From positions 5,551,001 through 5,615,000 of the forward strand of contig NZ_LT670818.1 of assembly GCF_900129505.1 (NCBI RefSeq): DNA of 64,000 bases, written 5' to 3'. Position 1 is the first letter of the stretch, and every line of letters starts with the position of its first letter. This document shows, in pieces, positions 9,960 through 19,146 of the stretch. Position numbers and translations under genes: made by a program. The stretch is from Bradyrhizobium erythrophlei. Its GTDB lineage: Bacteria; Pseudomonadota; Alphaproteobacteria; Rhizobiales; Xanthobacteraceae. The notes beneath the pieces are model-generated. The model was not told where the DNA came from, ran no database searches, and worked only from the letters and a program-made list of their open reading frames with translations.

Positions 9960-10227
9960 TTTCCTGTTGCTCGTCGCCAGCTTCGTTTTCGTGATGGTCG
10001 CAAGCGGTTTGATCATAATTCTTCAGCGGCCAGGCGAGGTTGACCGCCTCATGGCAGCGCAGTTGCTGGGCACCGGCGGCGTGGCCATACTTCTAATACT
10101 GGCCATTGCGACGAAGGTCGCAGCAATCGTGGATGTTGCATTGATGCTAGCCCTGTTTGCCGCATTCGCGGCGGTCGCGTTCGTCCGGGACCTATCCGAT
10201 CCACAGAATACCGCGCAAAGGCAATGA
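9952..10227 (+). CDS. mnhF: Monovalent cation/H+ antiporter subunit F (MnhF/MrpF; MbhB-like)
   Basis: A 91-aa protein with three hydrophobic helices and the family core GPGxxDRLMA in the variant form RPGEVDRLMAAQLLGTG (about residues 25-41). It overlaps the end of subunit E by eight bases, so translation is coupled. Small MrpF proteins are structural membrane subunits of the antiporter complex. Confidence 0.85.
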   Translation: MDSFLLLVASFVFVMVASGLIIILQRPGEVDRLMAAQLLGTGGVAILLILAIATKVAAIVDVALMLALFAAFAAVAFVRDLSDPQNTAQRQ

Positions 10228-10234
10228 GCGACAC

Positions 10235-10528
10235 ATGGACCTCGTGCTTGACTTATTCACCATTTTCACCCTCTCGGCGGGAGCGCTGTTCTTCCTGGCC
10301 GGGACGTGCGGCTTGATCCGCTTCCCGAACCCGCTGACACGTCTGCACGCATTGACCAAGGTGGACAATCTCGGTCTCGGTCTTGTGGTTCTGGGATTGT
10401 TGCCACAGGCGGATGGGCCGGTCGGCGCTTTGAAGCTGGTGAGTATCTGGCTACTCGTCCAATTGTCGGGCGCTATTGTGACACAGCTCATCGCAGGTGC
10501 CGTTCGAGAACGGGGACCACGTGAATGA
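10235..10528 (+). CDS. mnhG: Monovalent cation/H+ antiporter subunit G (MnhG/MrpG; MbhC-like)
   Basis: A 97-aa protein with three membrane helices and the characteristic GLIRFPNPLTRLHALTK segment (about residues 25-41), matching the canonical G(L/V)xRLPDxYTRxHAxTK of MrpG. I chose ATG 10235, seven bases after the stop of subunit F, over an upstream ATG that adds 26 basic residues. It overlaps the next gene by four bases. Confidence 0.88.
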   Translation: MDLVLDLFTIFTLSAGALFFLAGTCGLIRFPNPLTRLHALTKVDNLGLGLVVLGLLPQADGPVGALKLVSIWLLVQLSGAIVTQLIAGAVRERGPRE

Positions 10529-11463
10529 CAATCCTGTTTTTCACCGATGTTGGTCTTGTCGTGCTGGTCTTGGCGATCGGCGCTTCGACGATCTTTGCCC
10601 GAAAAGCGTTTGACGCCACTATCGCGTTCGTCGTCTATGGATTGCTGCTGGCCATTGTCTGGGTCAGGCTCGCCGCAATCGACGTAGCGCTGACGGAGGC
10701 GGCAATCGGTGGCGGAATGACCGGAATGTTGCTGCTGGGTGCGGTCGCGCGCTCGCGCTCTGCCGAACCCGACAACAGCCGGATCGGTCTGCCAGTTCGA
10801 CTGGCAGCAGCTTTTTTCTGTGCACTGGTCGGGGCCGGCCTCGCAGGGGCGCTGCTGCTGCCGCCCAAGGTCATCCCCACGCTCGCACCGGCGGTGATGG
10901 AAAACCTGGTCCATACCGGGCTCGGGAATCCAGTCGCCGGCGTTCTGTTCGCTTACCGTGCGCTCGACACGATGCTCGAGAAGGTGGTTCTGCTGCTCGC
11001 CTTGCTTGGTGTGTGGTCGCTGACGCCGAATCATGCGTGGAACGGGATACCCGGTCTGCGTGTCTATGAATGGCCAAACAGCACGCTGAGGTTTCTTGCT
11101 CAACTCTTGCCGCCGGTGGGAATGGTGGTGGGAATTTATATGTGCTGGGTCGGAGCGAACGACCCCGGAGGCGCCTTTCAAGGTGGCACCATACTCGCCG
11201 CGATGTGGCTCCTCGTTATCATCGCGCGCCTGAAGGAAGCGCCTTCAATCGGGCAACCCTGGTTGCGCTTTGGGCTCGTCCTTGGACCGATCGTCTTCCT
11301 CGCGGTCGGGCTTGCCGGGGTCGTGCTGGCCAATGCCTTTCTCGCTTATCCGCCGGGCTATGCCAAACCATTGATTGTCGCGATTGAAGTCGCACTGACG
11401 GTCTCGATCGCCGGCGCACTCGCCATGTTGGCCGCAGGCCCGCCGAAACAGGTGCAACAATGA
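10525..11463 (+). CDS. Fused MbhD/E-like (MrpA C-terminal) and MnhB-like antiporter subunit
   Basis: This 312-aa membrane protein joins pieces that are separate in other systems. Residues 1-85 match the MbhD/DUF4040 domain that forms the C-terminal part of canonical MrpA (VDVALTEAAIGGG-like segment at about 52-64). Residues 90-165 resemble MbhE, and about 185-305 are MnhB-like (VGMVVGIYMCWVGANDPGGAFQGGTILA, with the conserved PGGGFQGG in variant form). The fusion fits its operon position between subunits G and C. It lacks any large NuoL-like module, so it is not MrpA itself. Confidence 0.8.
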   Translation: MTILFFTDVGLVVLVLAIGASTIFARKAFDATIAFVVYGLLLAIVWVRLAAIDVALTEAAIGGGMTGMLLLGAVARSRSAEPDNSRIGLPVRLAAAFFCALVGAGLAGALLLPPKVIPTLAPAVMENLVHTGLGNPVAGVLFAYRALDTMLEKVVLLLALLGVWSLTPNHAWNGIPGLRVYEWPNSTLRFLAQLLPPVGMVVGIYMCWVGANDPGGAFQGGTILAAMWLLVIIARLKEAPSIGQPWLRFGLVLGPIVFLAVGLAGVVLANAFLAYPPGYAKPLIVAIEVALTVSIAGALAMLAAGPPKQVQQ

Positions 11464-11801
11464 GTGACGCAACGTTGTTCGGGTTATGCGGTTCAGCGCT
11501 GGCAAGCCTCGGGCTGTACGGGCTCGTCACAAATCCCGAGCCGTTGCGAAAGATACTTGCGTTCAATCTGCTGGGCAGCGGGGTTTTTCTGATATTTGGC
11601 TACATATCCGGAAGGGCCGCAGCGGCTGGATTTCCGGGCGATCCGGTCCCTCAGGCGATGGTCATTACCGCAATCGTTGTCGCGTTCGCGGCAACGGCGT
11701 TGGCTGTCGCTTTGGTACTGCGCCTTCTGGAGGAAGCAGGCCGCGCGACGCTCGGCTCGGACATTCCCGTAAGCGCAAGTACGGACAGAGACAACTCCTG
11801 A
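11460..11801 (+). CDS. mnhC: Monovalent cation/H+ antiporter subunit C (MnhC/NuoK-like; MbhG-like)
   Basis: A 113-aa protein with three membrane helices. It carries the NuoK/MrpC pattern: a first short helix, then LRKILAFNLLGSGVFLIF (about residues 27-44), then DPVPQAMVITAIVVAFAATALAVAL, where the DPxPQALxLTAIVI motif is characteristic of MrpC. It overlaps the previous gene by an ATGA junction. Role: small membrane subunit in the antiporter complex, related to complex I subunit K. Confidence 0.88.
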   Translation: MSDATLFGLCGSALASLGLYGLVTNPEPLRKILAFNLLGSGVFLIFGYISGRAAAAGFPGDPVPQAMVITAIVVAFAATALAVALVLRLLEEAGRATLGSDIPVSASTDRDNS

Positions 11802-11817
11802 CCGCGGACGAAATAGC

Positions 11818-13329
11818 TTGCCCGACGCGACAACGAGCGGTGGATACCTCCTTATTCTGGCGATCGTATTGCCGGTTGCGGCAGTCCTATCGTCGCTGGT
11901 CGTCGGCGGTCGGCAGGTTGAACGGGTTGCGTTGATCGTTCTCCCCTGCAACCTCATCGTGGCTTCCGTCATCTTTGCTGATTTGTGGCAGAGCGGCCGT
12001 CCGCTGGTTTACGTCGTGGGAGACTGGCAAGCCCCGCTCGGCATTACGTTGCGCGCGGACGGACTTTCGGCGGCGATGATGGTAACGATGGCCGTCGTCA
12101 TCTGCGCAATCGGCATATTTGCGCACGCCGACTTCGATAGCCGCGCCCAGCCCTTCGAGACACGTGCGCCATTCGTGTTCTGGATACTGCTGATGGCGAT
12201 CGGGTGCGCGATGAATTTGATTTTCCTGGGCGGAGATCTGTTCACGTTGTACGTCGCGCTGGAGCTGTTGACCTTTGCCGCGGTACCGCTCGTCTGCCTC
12301 GATGGCCGCGTGGAGACATTGCAGGCCGCGCTGCGATATCTGCTCTTTGCCCTGCTCGGCTCCATTCTGTATCTGGTTGGAACGGCATTGCTGTACGGCA
12401 GTTATGCGACCCTGGACATCGTTCTGCTGTCTCAACGCGTTCATATGGAGACCGCGACGCTCATCGCTGCAGTGCTGATGACTGTTGGGCTCTTCGCCAA
12501 AACCGCACTGTTCCCGCTTCACCTTTGGCTTCCGCCGGCCCATGCCGGTGCTCCGGCGTCCGCAAGCGCCGTTCTTTCCGCGGTCGTAGTGAAGGGGTCA
12601 TTTTTGCTCGTCGTCCGGCTTTGGTTCGGCGTGATGCCAGGCATGCTCGGTTTCGCCGGCGCGCAACTCGTCGGTGCCATGGGCGCAGGTGCGATTGTAT
12701 TCGGCAGTGTCGTCGCGCTGCAGCAGAAGCGACTTAAACTCCTGGTCGCCTATTCCACGGTCGCGCAGATCGGCTACCTTTTCCTGATGTTTCCTCTCGC
12801 TTTCGACCCGGTCTCAACGCAACTTCAAAGTAACGAGGCTCTAACCGGCGGCATGCTTCTGGCGATATCGCATGCGACGGCGAAAGCCGCCATGTTCATG
12901 GCGGCCGGACTTATCTACGCTGCGCTCGGACATGATCGCGTCGCTGAGCTCGCAGGAGCCGCGCGCGCGCTTCCGATGACGATATTTGCGTTCGCGCTTG
13001 GTGGGGTGTGCCTGATCGGCTTGCCGCCGAGTGGCGGCTTTTTGGCGAAGTGGCTGTTGTTGGACGCGGCAGTCGCAAGCGGCGGATGGCCATGGGCGCT
13101 GGTGGTGCTTGTGGGGGGCTTATTCACAAGCGGGTACATGTTCATCGTTCTTTCTCGTGCCTACCGATCCCCATGCGAACCGCTGAAGCTGCGCGTAGCC
13201 GTGCCGAAGTATCGAGAGGCGGCAGTGCTGACATTGGCCGTGTTCTCATTGTTGCTGGGCCTCGTCGTGCTCGGCCCGGTTGATGTGTTGCAGGTTCGCT
13301 CTGGGGCAATGATGGCAGCACTGCGATGA
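11818..13329 (+). CDS. Proton/cation antiporter subunit D (NuoN/MrpD-like; MbhH-like)
   Basis: A 503-aa protein with about fourteen helices, of the complex I antiporter-like family. The conserved segment FGLFAKTALFPLHLWLPPAHAGAPASASAVLSAVVVKG-type region (about residues 220-262) contains the Lys and His residues of the proton path, and LLVAYSTVAQIGYL (about 305-318) is the usual broken helix. No ATG fits; the frame begins at TTG 11818, 16 bp after subunit C, and I accept this start because the N-terminal helix needs it. It ends in an ATGA overlap with a second subunit of the same family. Confidence 0.87.
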   Translation: MPDATTSGGYLLILAIVLPVAAVLSSLVVGGRQVERVALIVLPCNLIVASVIFADLWQSGRPLVYVVGDWQAPLGITLRADGLSAAMMVTMAVVICAIGIFAHADFDSRAQPFETRAPFVFWILLMAIGCAMNLIFLGGDLFTLYVALELLTFAAVPLVCLDGRVETLQAALRYLLFALLGSILYLVGTALLYGSYATLDIVLLSQRVHMETATLIAAVLMTVGLFAKTALFPLHLWLPPAHAGAPASASAVLSAVVVKGSFLLVVRLWFGVMPGMLGFAGAQLVGAMGAGAIVFGSVVALQQKRLKLLVAYSTVAQIGYLFLMFPLAFDPVSTQLQSNEALTGGMLLAISHATAKAAMFMAAGLIYAALGHDRVAELAGAARALPMTIFAFALGGVCLIGLPPSGGFLAKWLLLDAAVASGGWPWALVVLVGGLFTSGYMFIVLSRAYRSPCEPLKLRVAVPKYREAAVLTLAVFSLLLGLVVLGPVDVLQVRSGAMMAALR

Positions 13330-14957
13330 TGGATTCACGGATCTTTCTGGCGGGGGCGTTCGTGGTTCCGCTCGGAATGCTGCTGGCATGCGTCTGGCCA
13401 AGGGCGCTGGACAGAATGCTCTTTTGCCTGCCGTTCGCCCCGATGCCCGCGCTTGCCGCCGTATTTATTGTAGCGGACGATTCTCAGCTACTGATGGGTT
13501 CAACGCGCCTGCACCTGAGTTTCGCCCTCGACCTTCCTGGGGCTCTGCTGCTTGGGGCTGCGGCGCTGTTGTGGATCGCATCAGGTGCTTACGCCCAGCC
13601 CTATCTTAGATCCCGGCCCAACCAGGGACGATTCGTTGTGTGCTGGCTGATGACGCTGACAGGCTGTATCGGCGTATTTCTGGCAGCCGACATGGTGGGC
13701 TTTTATTTCCTTCTTGCGCTGATGACGCTCGGAGCCTGTGGTCTCGTCATCTACCGCGAAACGCCTCGCGCGTGGCGCGCCGGCGCGATCTATATCGGGC
13801 TCGGGCTGCTGGCGGAATCATTGCTGCTCACGGCATTTGTGATGCTGGCCGCACAAATCCCGGGTGATAGTCTGTTGATCCGCGACGCCGCTGCAGCGTT
13901 GCCGATCTCGCCTCATCGTGACCTGATACTTGCGTTGTTGATAGCCGGCTTCGGCATGAAGGCGGGTCTCGTACCATTTCATTTTTGGATGCCACTGGCG
14001 TACCGAGCGGCGCCGACGCCGGCCTCCGCGGTGTTGAGTGGTGCGGTTGTCAAAGCAAGCGTTCTTGGAATGATCCGCTTTCTGCCGTTCGAATCTGCGA
14101 TAGCCGGCTGGGGTACGGTGCTTGCTGCCGCTGGGCTCTTCTCCGCCATCTACGGCGTTGTCATCGGGATCACGCAGCGCAATCCCAAAGTCGTGCTGGC
14201 GTATTCGAGCGTGAGCCAGATGGGCTTCATGGTGGCGGTCCTTGGCATGGGAATGATCGCAGGTGATGGCCGCGCGGCGCTGGCAACCGCCTTCTATGCT
14301 ACGAACCACATTCTGGTCAAAGGTGCGCTGTTCCTCTCCGTGGGTGTGATCGCCGCAACGGGAAGAAAATATTTGTGGCCGACGCTCTTGCCGACGGCGC
14401 TAATTGCCTTTGGCCTTGGCGGGTTGCCGCTTACTGGCGGCGGCTTGGCGAAACTCGTGGTCGACGGTCCGCTGGGCGACGGCACTGCAAACAAGATTGC
14501 AACTGTTTCCGCAGTCGGCACGACGGTGCTGATGCTGCAATTCTTGCGCAGCTTACGGAACAGCATGTCACATGATCCGGAGGCGAAAGCGGCCGCAGCG
14601 CTCGTCGTGCCCTGGCTGGCGATCGCCGCGGGATCGATCATCATGCCCTGGACCCTTCTTATGGCGATCCCGCGCGGGACGCTGCCCGACCCGCTTGCGC
14701 CGGCGATGGTCTGGAAAGCGCTTTGGCCGGTTTTGGTCGGCGCTGCACTGGCGATCGCGCTATGGCAGCGGGCGCGTTGGCTAGAGCGCATGCCTCAAGG
14801 AGAGATCATGGTGGCGGAAAGCCGCACGGCGAAGGGAGCGGCTGCGTGCGGCAGCGCAGTGGAGCGAATGGACAGAGCTCTTCGGTCCTGGCCGGTGGCC
14901 GGCGTATCGCTGCTTATTCTGGTGATAGCTTTAGGGGCGGCCGTCTTGGTGCGGTAG
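13326..14957 (+). CDS. Second proton/cation antiporter subunit (MrpD/HyfB-like)
   Basis: A 543-aa polytopic protein of the complex I antiporter family, paralogous to its upstream neighbour. The core MKAGLVPFHFWMPLAYRAAPTPASAVLSGAVVKA-type region (about residues 217-250) and VVLAYSSVSQMGFM (about 289-302) are clear. It is last in the operon and overlaps the preceding gene by ATGA. Canonical Mrp operons have one MrpA and one MrpD; here two MrpD-sized subunits replace them, and the MrpA C-terminal domain sits in another gene. The Arg-rich, poorly conserved C-terminal stretch (about 480-520) is unusual. Confidence 0.86.
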   Translation: MMDSRIFLAGAFVVPLGMLLACVWPRALDRMLFCLPFAPMPALAAVFIVADDSQLLMGSTRLHLSFALDLPGALLLGAAALLWIASGAYAQPYLRSRPNQGRFVVCWLMTLTGCIGVFLAADMVGFYFLLALMTLGACGLVIYRETPRAWRAGAIYIGLGLLAESLLLTAFVMLAAQIPGDSLLIRDAAAALPISPHRDLILALLIAGFGMKAGLVPFHFWMPLAYRAAPTPASAVLSGAVVKASVLGMIRFLPFESAIAGWGTVLAAAGLFSAIYGVVIGITQRNPKVVLAYSSVSQMGFMVAVLGMGMIAGDGRAALATAFYATNHILVKGALFLSVGVIAATGRKYLWPTLLPTALIAFGLGGLPLTGGGLAKLVVDGPLGDGTANKIATVSAVGTTVLMLQFLRSLRNSMSHDPEAKAAAALVVPWLAIAAGSIIMPWTLLMAIPRGTLPDPLAPAMVWKALWPVLVGAALAIALWQRARWLERMPQGEIMVAESRTAKGAAACGSAVERMDRALRSWPVAGVSLLILVIALGAAVLVR

Positions 14958-15680
14958 AGAGTCGTTCGCAGATCGGGAAATTTGAGCGCAATACCGCGGA
15001 AGTGCGAAGCGGCCGCGCCAGTGTAAGCACGTCATCATGCGCTTCTGACGACGAGAAGGCTCTTGGCCGGGTTCCGAATGCTTGTTGCTCTGAAAGAGCT
15101 CCCGCCCCCGGCCGAAGTCGGAGGCGGGAGCAAGTCTGGGAGGAGCCGCGGAAGGGCATCGGGCTAGGCGCGACCACGAATCTATCGAGCACCCTCTGTG
15201 ATGAGACTCGCGACTGCGCCGTATATCGTCCTTGGACGTCGGTGTCGTCCGTCGTTATCAAGGTATCGCTTTCGGTGCAGTCCCAGGGCAGCTCGACGCT
15301 TCAGCGCCGGCCGCAAGCCTGACGTCACCTGTCGCGGCTCTCCGAATTAACGTCCGGCCGTCTCGTCGAACAATCGGGTTATTCATCCCGGCATTTCAGG
15401 GTAATTCCGGATCAACTTTCGCGTGCCTGGCGCTAGGTTATGTGTGCAGCATTGCAGGTGCGCAGCGGTAACATCCCGCCGCCTTGGCGTTAGGTGCCAA
15501 GCATTTCGATCGGCGTATCACGTCGGACAACCTTGGAGCCGTTATCGGTCGAAGCCCAAATCGGATGAATTGGGCGTCAGGGGCAACGAGCGCTGCTCCG
15601 AGATCGATCGAAGCGGTGCTGCACGAATTTCGCTTTTGACTCGTAGCGGACGGATACAACTCGGAAAAAGGAAAACGATC
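14958..15680. other. Long intergenic region after the antiporter operon
   Basis: I see no gene in this stretch. It contains one strong inverted repeat (listed separately at 15098). Open frames on both strands have no recognisable composition. The final bases hold the AAGGA ribosome site of the SHOCT protein gene. Confidence 0.45.
15098..15131. terminator. GC-rich hairpin, possible transcription terminator
   Basis: GCTCCCGCC at 15098-15106 pairs perfectly with GGCGGGAGC at 15123-15131, with further pairing possible inside the loop. No T run follows on either strand, so this may be a Rho-assisted or bidirectional stop, or an unrelated repeat. Confidence 0.4.
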
Positions 15681-16061
15681 GTGCTGTTTCAAGGCGGATT
15701 CACATTCACCAATTTCGTGGCCGACGCATTCGCGGTGTTTATGTTGGTCTTGTGGTTTTGGTTGTTCATAACCGTCGCCGGCGATCTCTTTCGCCGCGAT
15801 GACGTCTCGGGAATTGGCAAGGTGTGTTGGGTAATCCTGCTTATCATCCTGCCTTACGTCGGCATTTTCGCATATCTGCTGACGCAAGGGCGGGGCATGG
15901 CGGGGAGGGATCAGGCGCGAGCCAGGCAGATCCAGGAAGATTTACGCAAGACCTTCGGCTTCAGCGTGGCCGACGAGATCGAGAAATTGAATCGATTGAA
16001 ATCGGCTGGATCGATTTCGGCGGAGGAATACGGGCGCCTCAGAGCACGCCTGGTACAGTAA
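15681..16061 (+). CDS. Membrane protein with PLDc_N-like helices and SHOCT domain
   Basis: A 126-aa protein from GTG 15681, preceded by AAAAAGGAAAA as ribosome site; an upstream extension to 15423 is possible but lacks protein character. Two helices (about residues 12-33 and 46-68) match the PLD nuclease N-terminal module, with the typical DVSGIGKVCWVILLIILPYVG run. Residues 97-125 (EIEKLNRLKSAGSISAEEY) form a SHOCT domain, a short oligomerisation module. Family knowledge: such proteins are common, mostly uncharacterised envelope-stress proteins. Confidence 0.82.
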   Translation: MLFQGGFTFTNFVADAFAVFMLVLWFWLFITVAGDLFRRDDVSGIGKVCWVILLIILPYVGIFAYLLTQGRGMAGRDQARARQIQEDLRKTFGFSVADEIEKLNRLKSAGSISAEEYGRLRARLVQ

Positions 16062-16364
16062 CAACATCTGACTCTTGACGTGCCGGATATCGCTCTGGTC
16101 GACAGCAGCGTTTGGGCTGCAAGCCCGCGAACGCCCGCTAAGGCCTGCGTTTCCACCGTACCGGGAGGGCGGAGGCTGTGGCGATCGGCTCCTGTTTGTC
16201 AGGATTGCCATGCTCATTTCGGAGTCGGGCGTCAGGATGGACCGGCAAGTTGCCGAGGGTTTTCCCCGATGGCGCAGGTTGCAAAAAAAGCGTTTCATCA
16301 AAGCTGCTGCCGATGATCGTTATCGGCCGCCCAATTCCATTCTCAGCGCGCGAGGAGTAATCGT

Positions 16365-16883
16365 ATGTCCGATCTTATTGCGATCGTTTATCCGTCGGAA
16401 GCCAAAGCCGAGGATGTCCGTCAACGACTGTTGAAAATGCAGAAGGAGTATCTGATCAAGGTTAGCGACGCTGTGATCGCCGTAAAAACGGAAGCGGGGC
16501 CGGTCAAGTTGAATCAGCTTGTCAATACGGCGGCCATGGGCGCTGCCTCGGGCAGCTTTTGGGGGCTCCTGATAGGTGTCCTCTTCCTAAATCCCATAAT
16601 TGGCGTGGCGCTGGGTGCAGCGTCCGGCGCCCTTGGCGGGGCGCTGACAGACTACGGCATCAATGATGCCTTCATGAAGGAACTTTCGGAAAACCTTCAG
16701 CCCGGTAATGCAGCGCTTTTCGTGCTGATCCATGAAATGACCGCGGACAAGGTGCTCAAGGGAATTCAGGACGCCGGCGGCACTGTCCTGAAAACATCGC
16801 TCAACGACTCCAAGGAACAGGCTCTTCGCGACGCGCTTGCAAAAGCGACGTCGGCAGCGCCCGAAGCTGCAAGTCCGGCCTAA
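16365..16883 (+). CDS. DUF1269 family membrane protein
   Basis: A 172-aa protein starting MSDLIAIVYPSEAKAEDV, the usual opening of DUF1269 proteins, with a central Gly-rich hydrophobic hairpin (about residues 60-98, rich in GAASG and GVALG) and a C-terminal soluble part with NAALFVLI. The Ala/Pro tail is variable in the family. GGAG in the GAGGAGTAATCGT stretch serves as ribosome site. Function is unknown; members are often stress-induced. Confidence 0.85.
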   Translation: MSDLIAIVYPSEAKAEDVRQRLLKMQKEYLIKVSDAVIAVKTEAGPVKLNQLVNTAAMGAASGSFWGLLIGVLFLNPIIGVALGAASGALGGALTDYGINDAFMKELSENLQPGNAALFVLIHEMTADKVLKGIQDAGGTVLKTSLNDSKEQALRDALAKATSAAPEAASPA

Positions 16884-17036
16884 CGCGCGCGAGCGCGCTT
16901 CCGGACCAAGTTGGGCAACGAGGCCAATGGACGATGACCAGGTTTCATCGCTGCTTGCCTTCTTCCCGTCTGGATTACAAGGCCAGCGCCGCCTTGCCCC
17001 TCAGCCGTTTACTTCGGAGCGAAACTGAACACTTTC

Positions 17037-17423
17037 ATGGCTTGGTACACGCCGATGACGCATTTGTCAGAAACTGCCTCGCCGATCCGAAGGCAATTAG
17101 AAGATGCGCTCCGACACGCGCGCCAACTGCCGGTCGGCCCAAATCGAAACGATCTGAGGCAATTGGCGAAAGGCCTTCGCTGGCTTGAGAAGCATGGCCG
17201 TGATGAACGAGTAAGAAGGTTGGTACGCTCGCAGACGAGAAATCGACGCCCGGACCATTGCAACCAGGCAGAGGTGTTCACTGCTGATCAAGAAACTCTT
17301 CGCCATCAGGGTCCGGACTTGGAAGAACGCGGTAACGGCGATCGAAAAGGCCCGTGCCATGCCGCACGGTCCGGACTGGAGCAAGACCGTGCGCCGGGCG
17401 CTCACTCTTCGGAACGCGGCTGA
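17037..17423 (+). CDS. Possible small hypothetical protein, probably decayed
   Basis: The first 60 residues contain RQLEDALRHARQLPVGPNRN followed by DLRQLAKGLRWLEKHG, a pattern I associate with short helical proteins of Bradyrhizobium. The rest of the frame is basic and compositionally poor. In another frame at about 17270-17420 a similar style of sequence (ARAMPHGPDWSKTVRRA, LRNAADLL) appears, as if two small related genes had been joined or frameshifted. I treat this as a degraded remnant rather than a functional gene. Confidence 0.3.
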   Translation: MAWYTPMTHLSETASPIRRQLEDALRHARQLPVGPNRNDLRQLAKGLRWLEKHGRDERVRRLVRSQTRNRRPDHCNQAEVFTADQETLRHQGPDLEERGNGDRKGPCHAARSGLEQDRAPGAHSSERG

Positions 17424-17909
17424 CTTGCTCACCATTGTTTTCCCGAGGCTAAAAAGGGCTGCCAAGGCTCTGAATGGAGCGAAGTCACCGGGGCTCGGCC
17501 CGAAGGCCTCGATGCACGTTTCTTTCTCACGGTAGCCACACATCCCCGAAGCCGTGTGCGTTCCGCACAATCGCGCATCTCGCCGCGCGCAACTTTCCAT
17601 GGGACATGGTCGCCGAATCCACGATCGGCGCGTTGGGGGGCCTAGTCGTGCGTCAAGCGCAGCGCGACGTTGCTTCTGTCCTTGATGGCCTTTCTAATCG
17701 CTTGTTCGACGCCGGTGGAATCAAAGCGATTGAGGTCTTAATGAGTGATCGCAGATGCTGTCACGGCGCATTTGACGACGGCAGTTTCAATGGAGAATGG
17801 GTCCCAGATGCGCAGTTCAAAATGCAGGATGCTTACCTGCAGTCCGGCCCGCGTTAGATTTAGATGATGTGTCCATGGCGCGCCTCCTCCTGTCAATCGG
17901 CGTTCAAAG

Positions 17910-18131
17910 TTGACCACGGGTCGTATCGTTGCCGAGGATAGTGCAGCAGGGCTAGTGAAGAACCCGGATTTGCTGCGTGCCTATCTCGCCGTCTGCTGGC
18001 TGATATCGAAGACCGACGGTTCGACCCAGATCTTTGCGCGCGAAGAATTCCAACGGCTCAATCGAGGCGTGGGCGCTGCGAAGCCAAAAGTTCCGATTGC
18101 CGGGCAGGTTGCCGCTTTCTGTGGCCACTAA
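17910..18131 (+). pseudogene. Fragment resembling the 3' end of a branched-chain amino acid ABC ATPase (LivF)
   Basis: The first 27 codons read MTTGRIVAEDSAAGLVKNPD followed by LLRAYLA, which matches the closing segment of LivF-type ATPases (ETGRIV...LLxNPDVxRAYLG). Nothing upstream in any frame gives the Walker motifs, so only the tail is present. The remaining residues to the stop are unrelated. I read this as a remnant left by a rearrangement. Confidence 0.4.
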
Positions 18132-18500
18132 GGCGCATGATCCTCCGAAGGGGCTGATACTCGGGAGGTCGTGCTCCAAATCGGACAGAGGTGAACTCGT
18201 CCTTTAGGAGGCGAACGTCAGACTCGCTCGGCTGACCATGGAGAGGCTGACTATGTTCGCCAAATCGGCACAGCCGTATCCGACCCATTGTGAAAGTGAT
18301 TGGCTTTAAGGGCGAGCGCCATAAACCTTCGTATCGTTTCCGTGACGCCTTTGGATGCCGGACGATTACCTACGTGCAATTGAGCCGCTGACCGCGATCG
18401 TCTTAGGCTGTACGGGTTGGAAGAGCGCACAGGCTCATGAAGTGCGATGGTAAAAAGGATGATCGACGAACAGCGACGATAATACCAAGAGGAGATTGCA
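18132..18500. other. Gene-poor stretch
   Basis: No convincing coding frame, RNA or repeat was found. The last bases contain AGAGGAG, the ribosome site of the small Cys-pair protein gene that follows. Confidence 0.4.
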
Positions 18501-18722
18501 ATGCCAAACTGCTCCGAAAGTCTAAGATCTGGCAGAGCCGCGCGGTGCGCGGTTTGCGATGGTAAGTTTGGTCTCGTCCGGCACTACTCGTGGCGAACCC
18601 CGCTTTGTTCCAGGAAGTGCGTCGATCGCTTCAGAGCTCGCAGGGAAAGTGACCGCAATTGGGTGGGTTGGCTCCAAATCGCCTTCGACCAGTTGCCAGA
18701 GAACCGCGCGAGGGCTCTATGA
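18501..18722 (+). CDS. Small putative zinc-binding protein (two Cys pairs)
   Basis: A 73-aa protein with CAVCDGKFGLVRHYSWRTPL followed by CSRKCVDRFRARRE: two CxxC/CxxxC pairs about 20 residues apart, as in a zinc ribbon. A strong AGAGGAG lies eight bases before the ATG. I recognise the style from Bradyrhizobium small proteins but know no function. The stop overlaps the start of the next gene in an ATGA junction. Confidence 0.72.
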   Translation: MPNCSESLRSGRAARCAVCDGKFGLVRHYSWRTPLCSRKCVDRFRARRESDRNWVGWLQIAFDQLPENRARAL

Positions 18723-18931
18723 CGGTCCAGATCTCACAAAGGGGCAAGGAATATCTGGAGACAGCACGGACTTTGCTCCGCGCTGCCCAAACCATGACCG
18801 ACTCAGCGATTGCGGGTCAGCTTAGGGCCCTTGCCGACGACTACCAGCAGCGCGCTGAGAGAGCGTCGCACGTTGATGCGGCCAAAGCATCCGCGCGATC
18901 GGCTGCTAGCGCTGAACGCGAATGGACCTGA
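18719..18931 (+). CDS. Small helical hypothetical protein
   Basis: A 70-aa protein starting MTVQISQRGKEYLETARTLL and continuing with RAAQTMTDSAIAGQLRALAD, predicted to be two amphipathic helices. I start at ATG 18719, inside the stop of the preceding gene, rather than at the longer frame from 18659, because the ATGA overlap implies translational coupling. No Cys and no membrane segment. Function unknown. Confidence 0.68.
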   Translation: MTVQISQRGKEYLETARTLLRAAQTMTDSAIAGQLRALADDYQQRAERASHVDAAKASARSAASAEREWT

Positions 18932-19146
18932 TGGGGGGCTTCACAGCCTCCCTGCGGAAGGAATGCCTGGTGACGTTGGGATACCGGGCGCGGCCCAGTC
19001 ACGAGCTTTTTATCCATTCGTTACCGCCTGCGGAGCTTCAAAGTTGGAGGTGAGATACTAAGTCAGGATGGGATGATTGTCGTCATCTAATGGCGGCCTT
19101 GTTCTCCGACCGTGGACTCGTTCTCTAACTAGAGCTTGGAGCGAAT

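Noticed and set aside
17097..17600. 167-codon minus-strand frame.
   Set aside because: Hydrophobic patches are present, but no signal peptide, ribosome site or family pattern. The plus strand contains more protein-like phrases.
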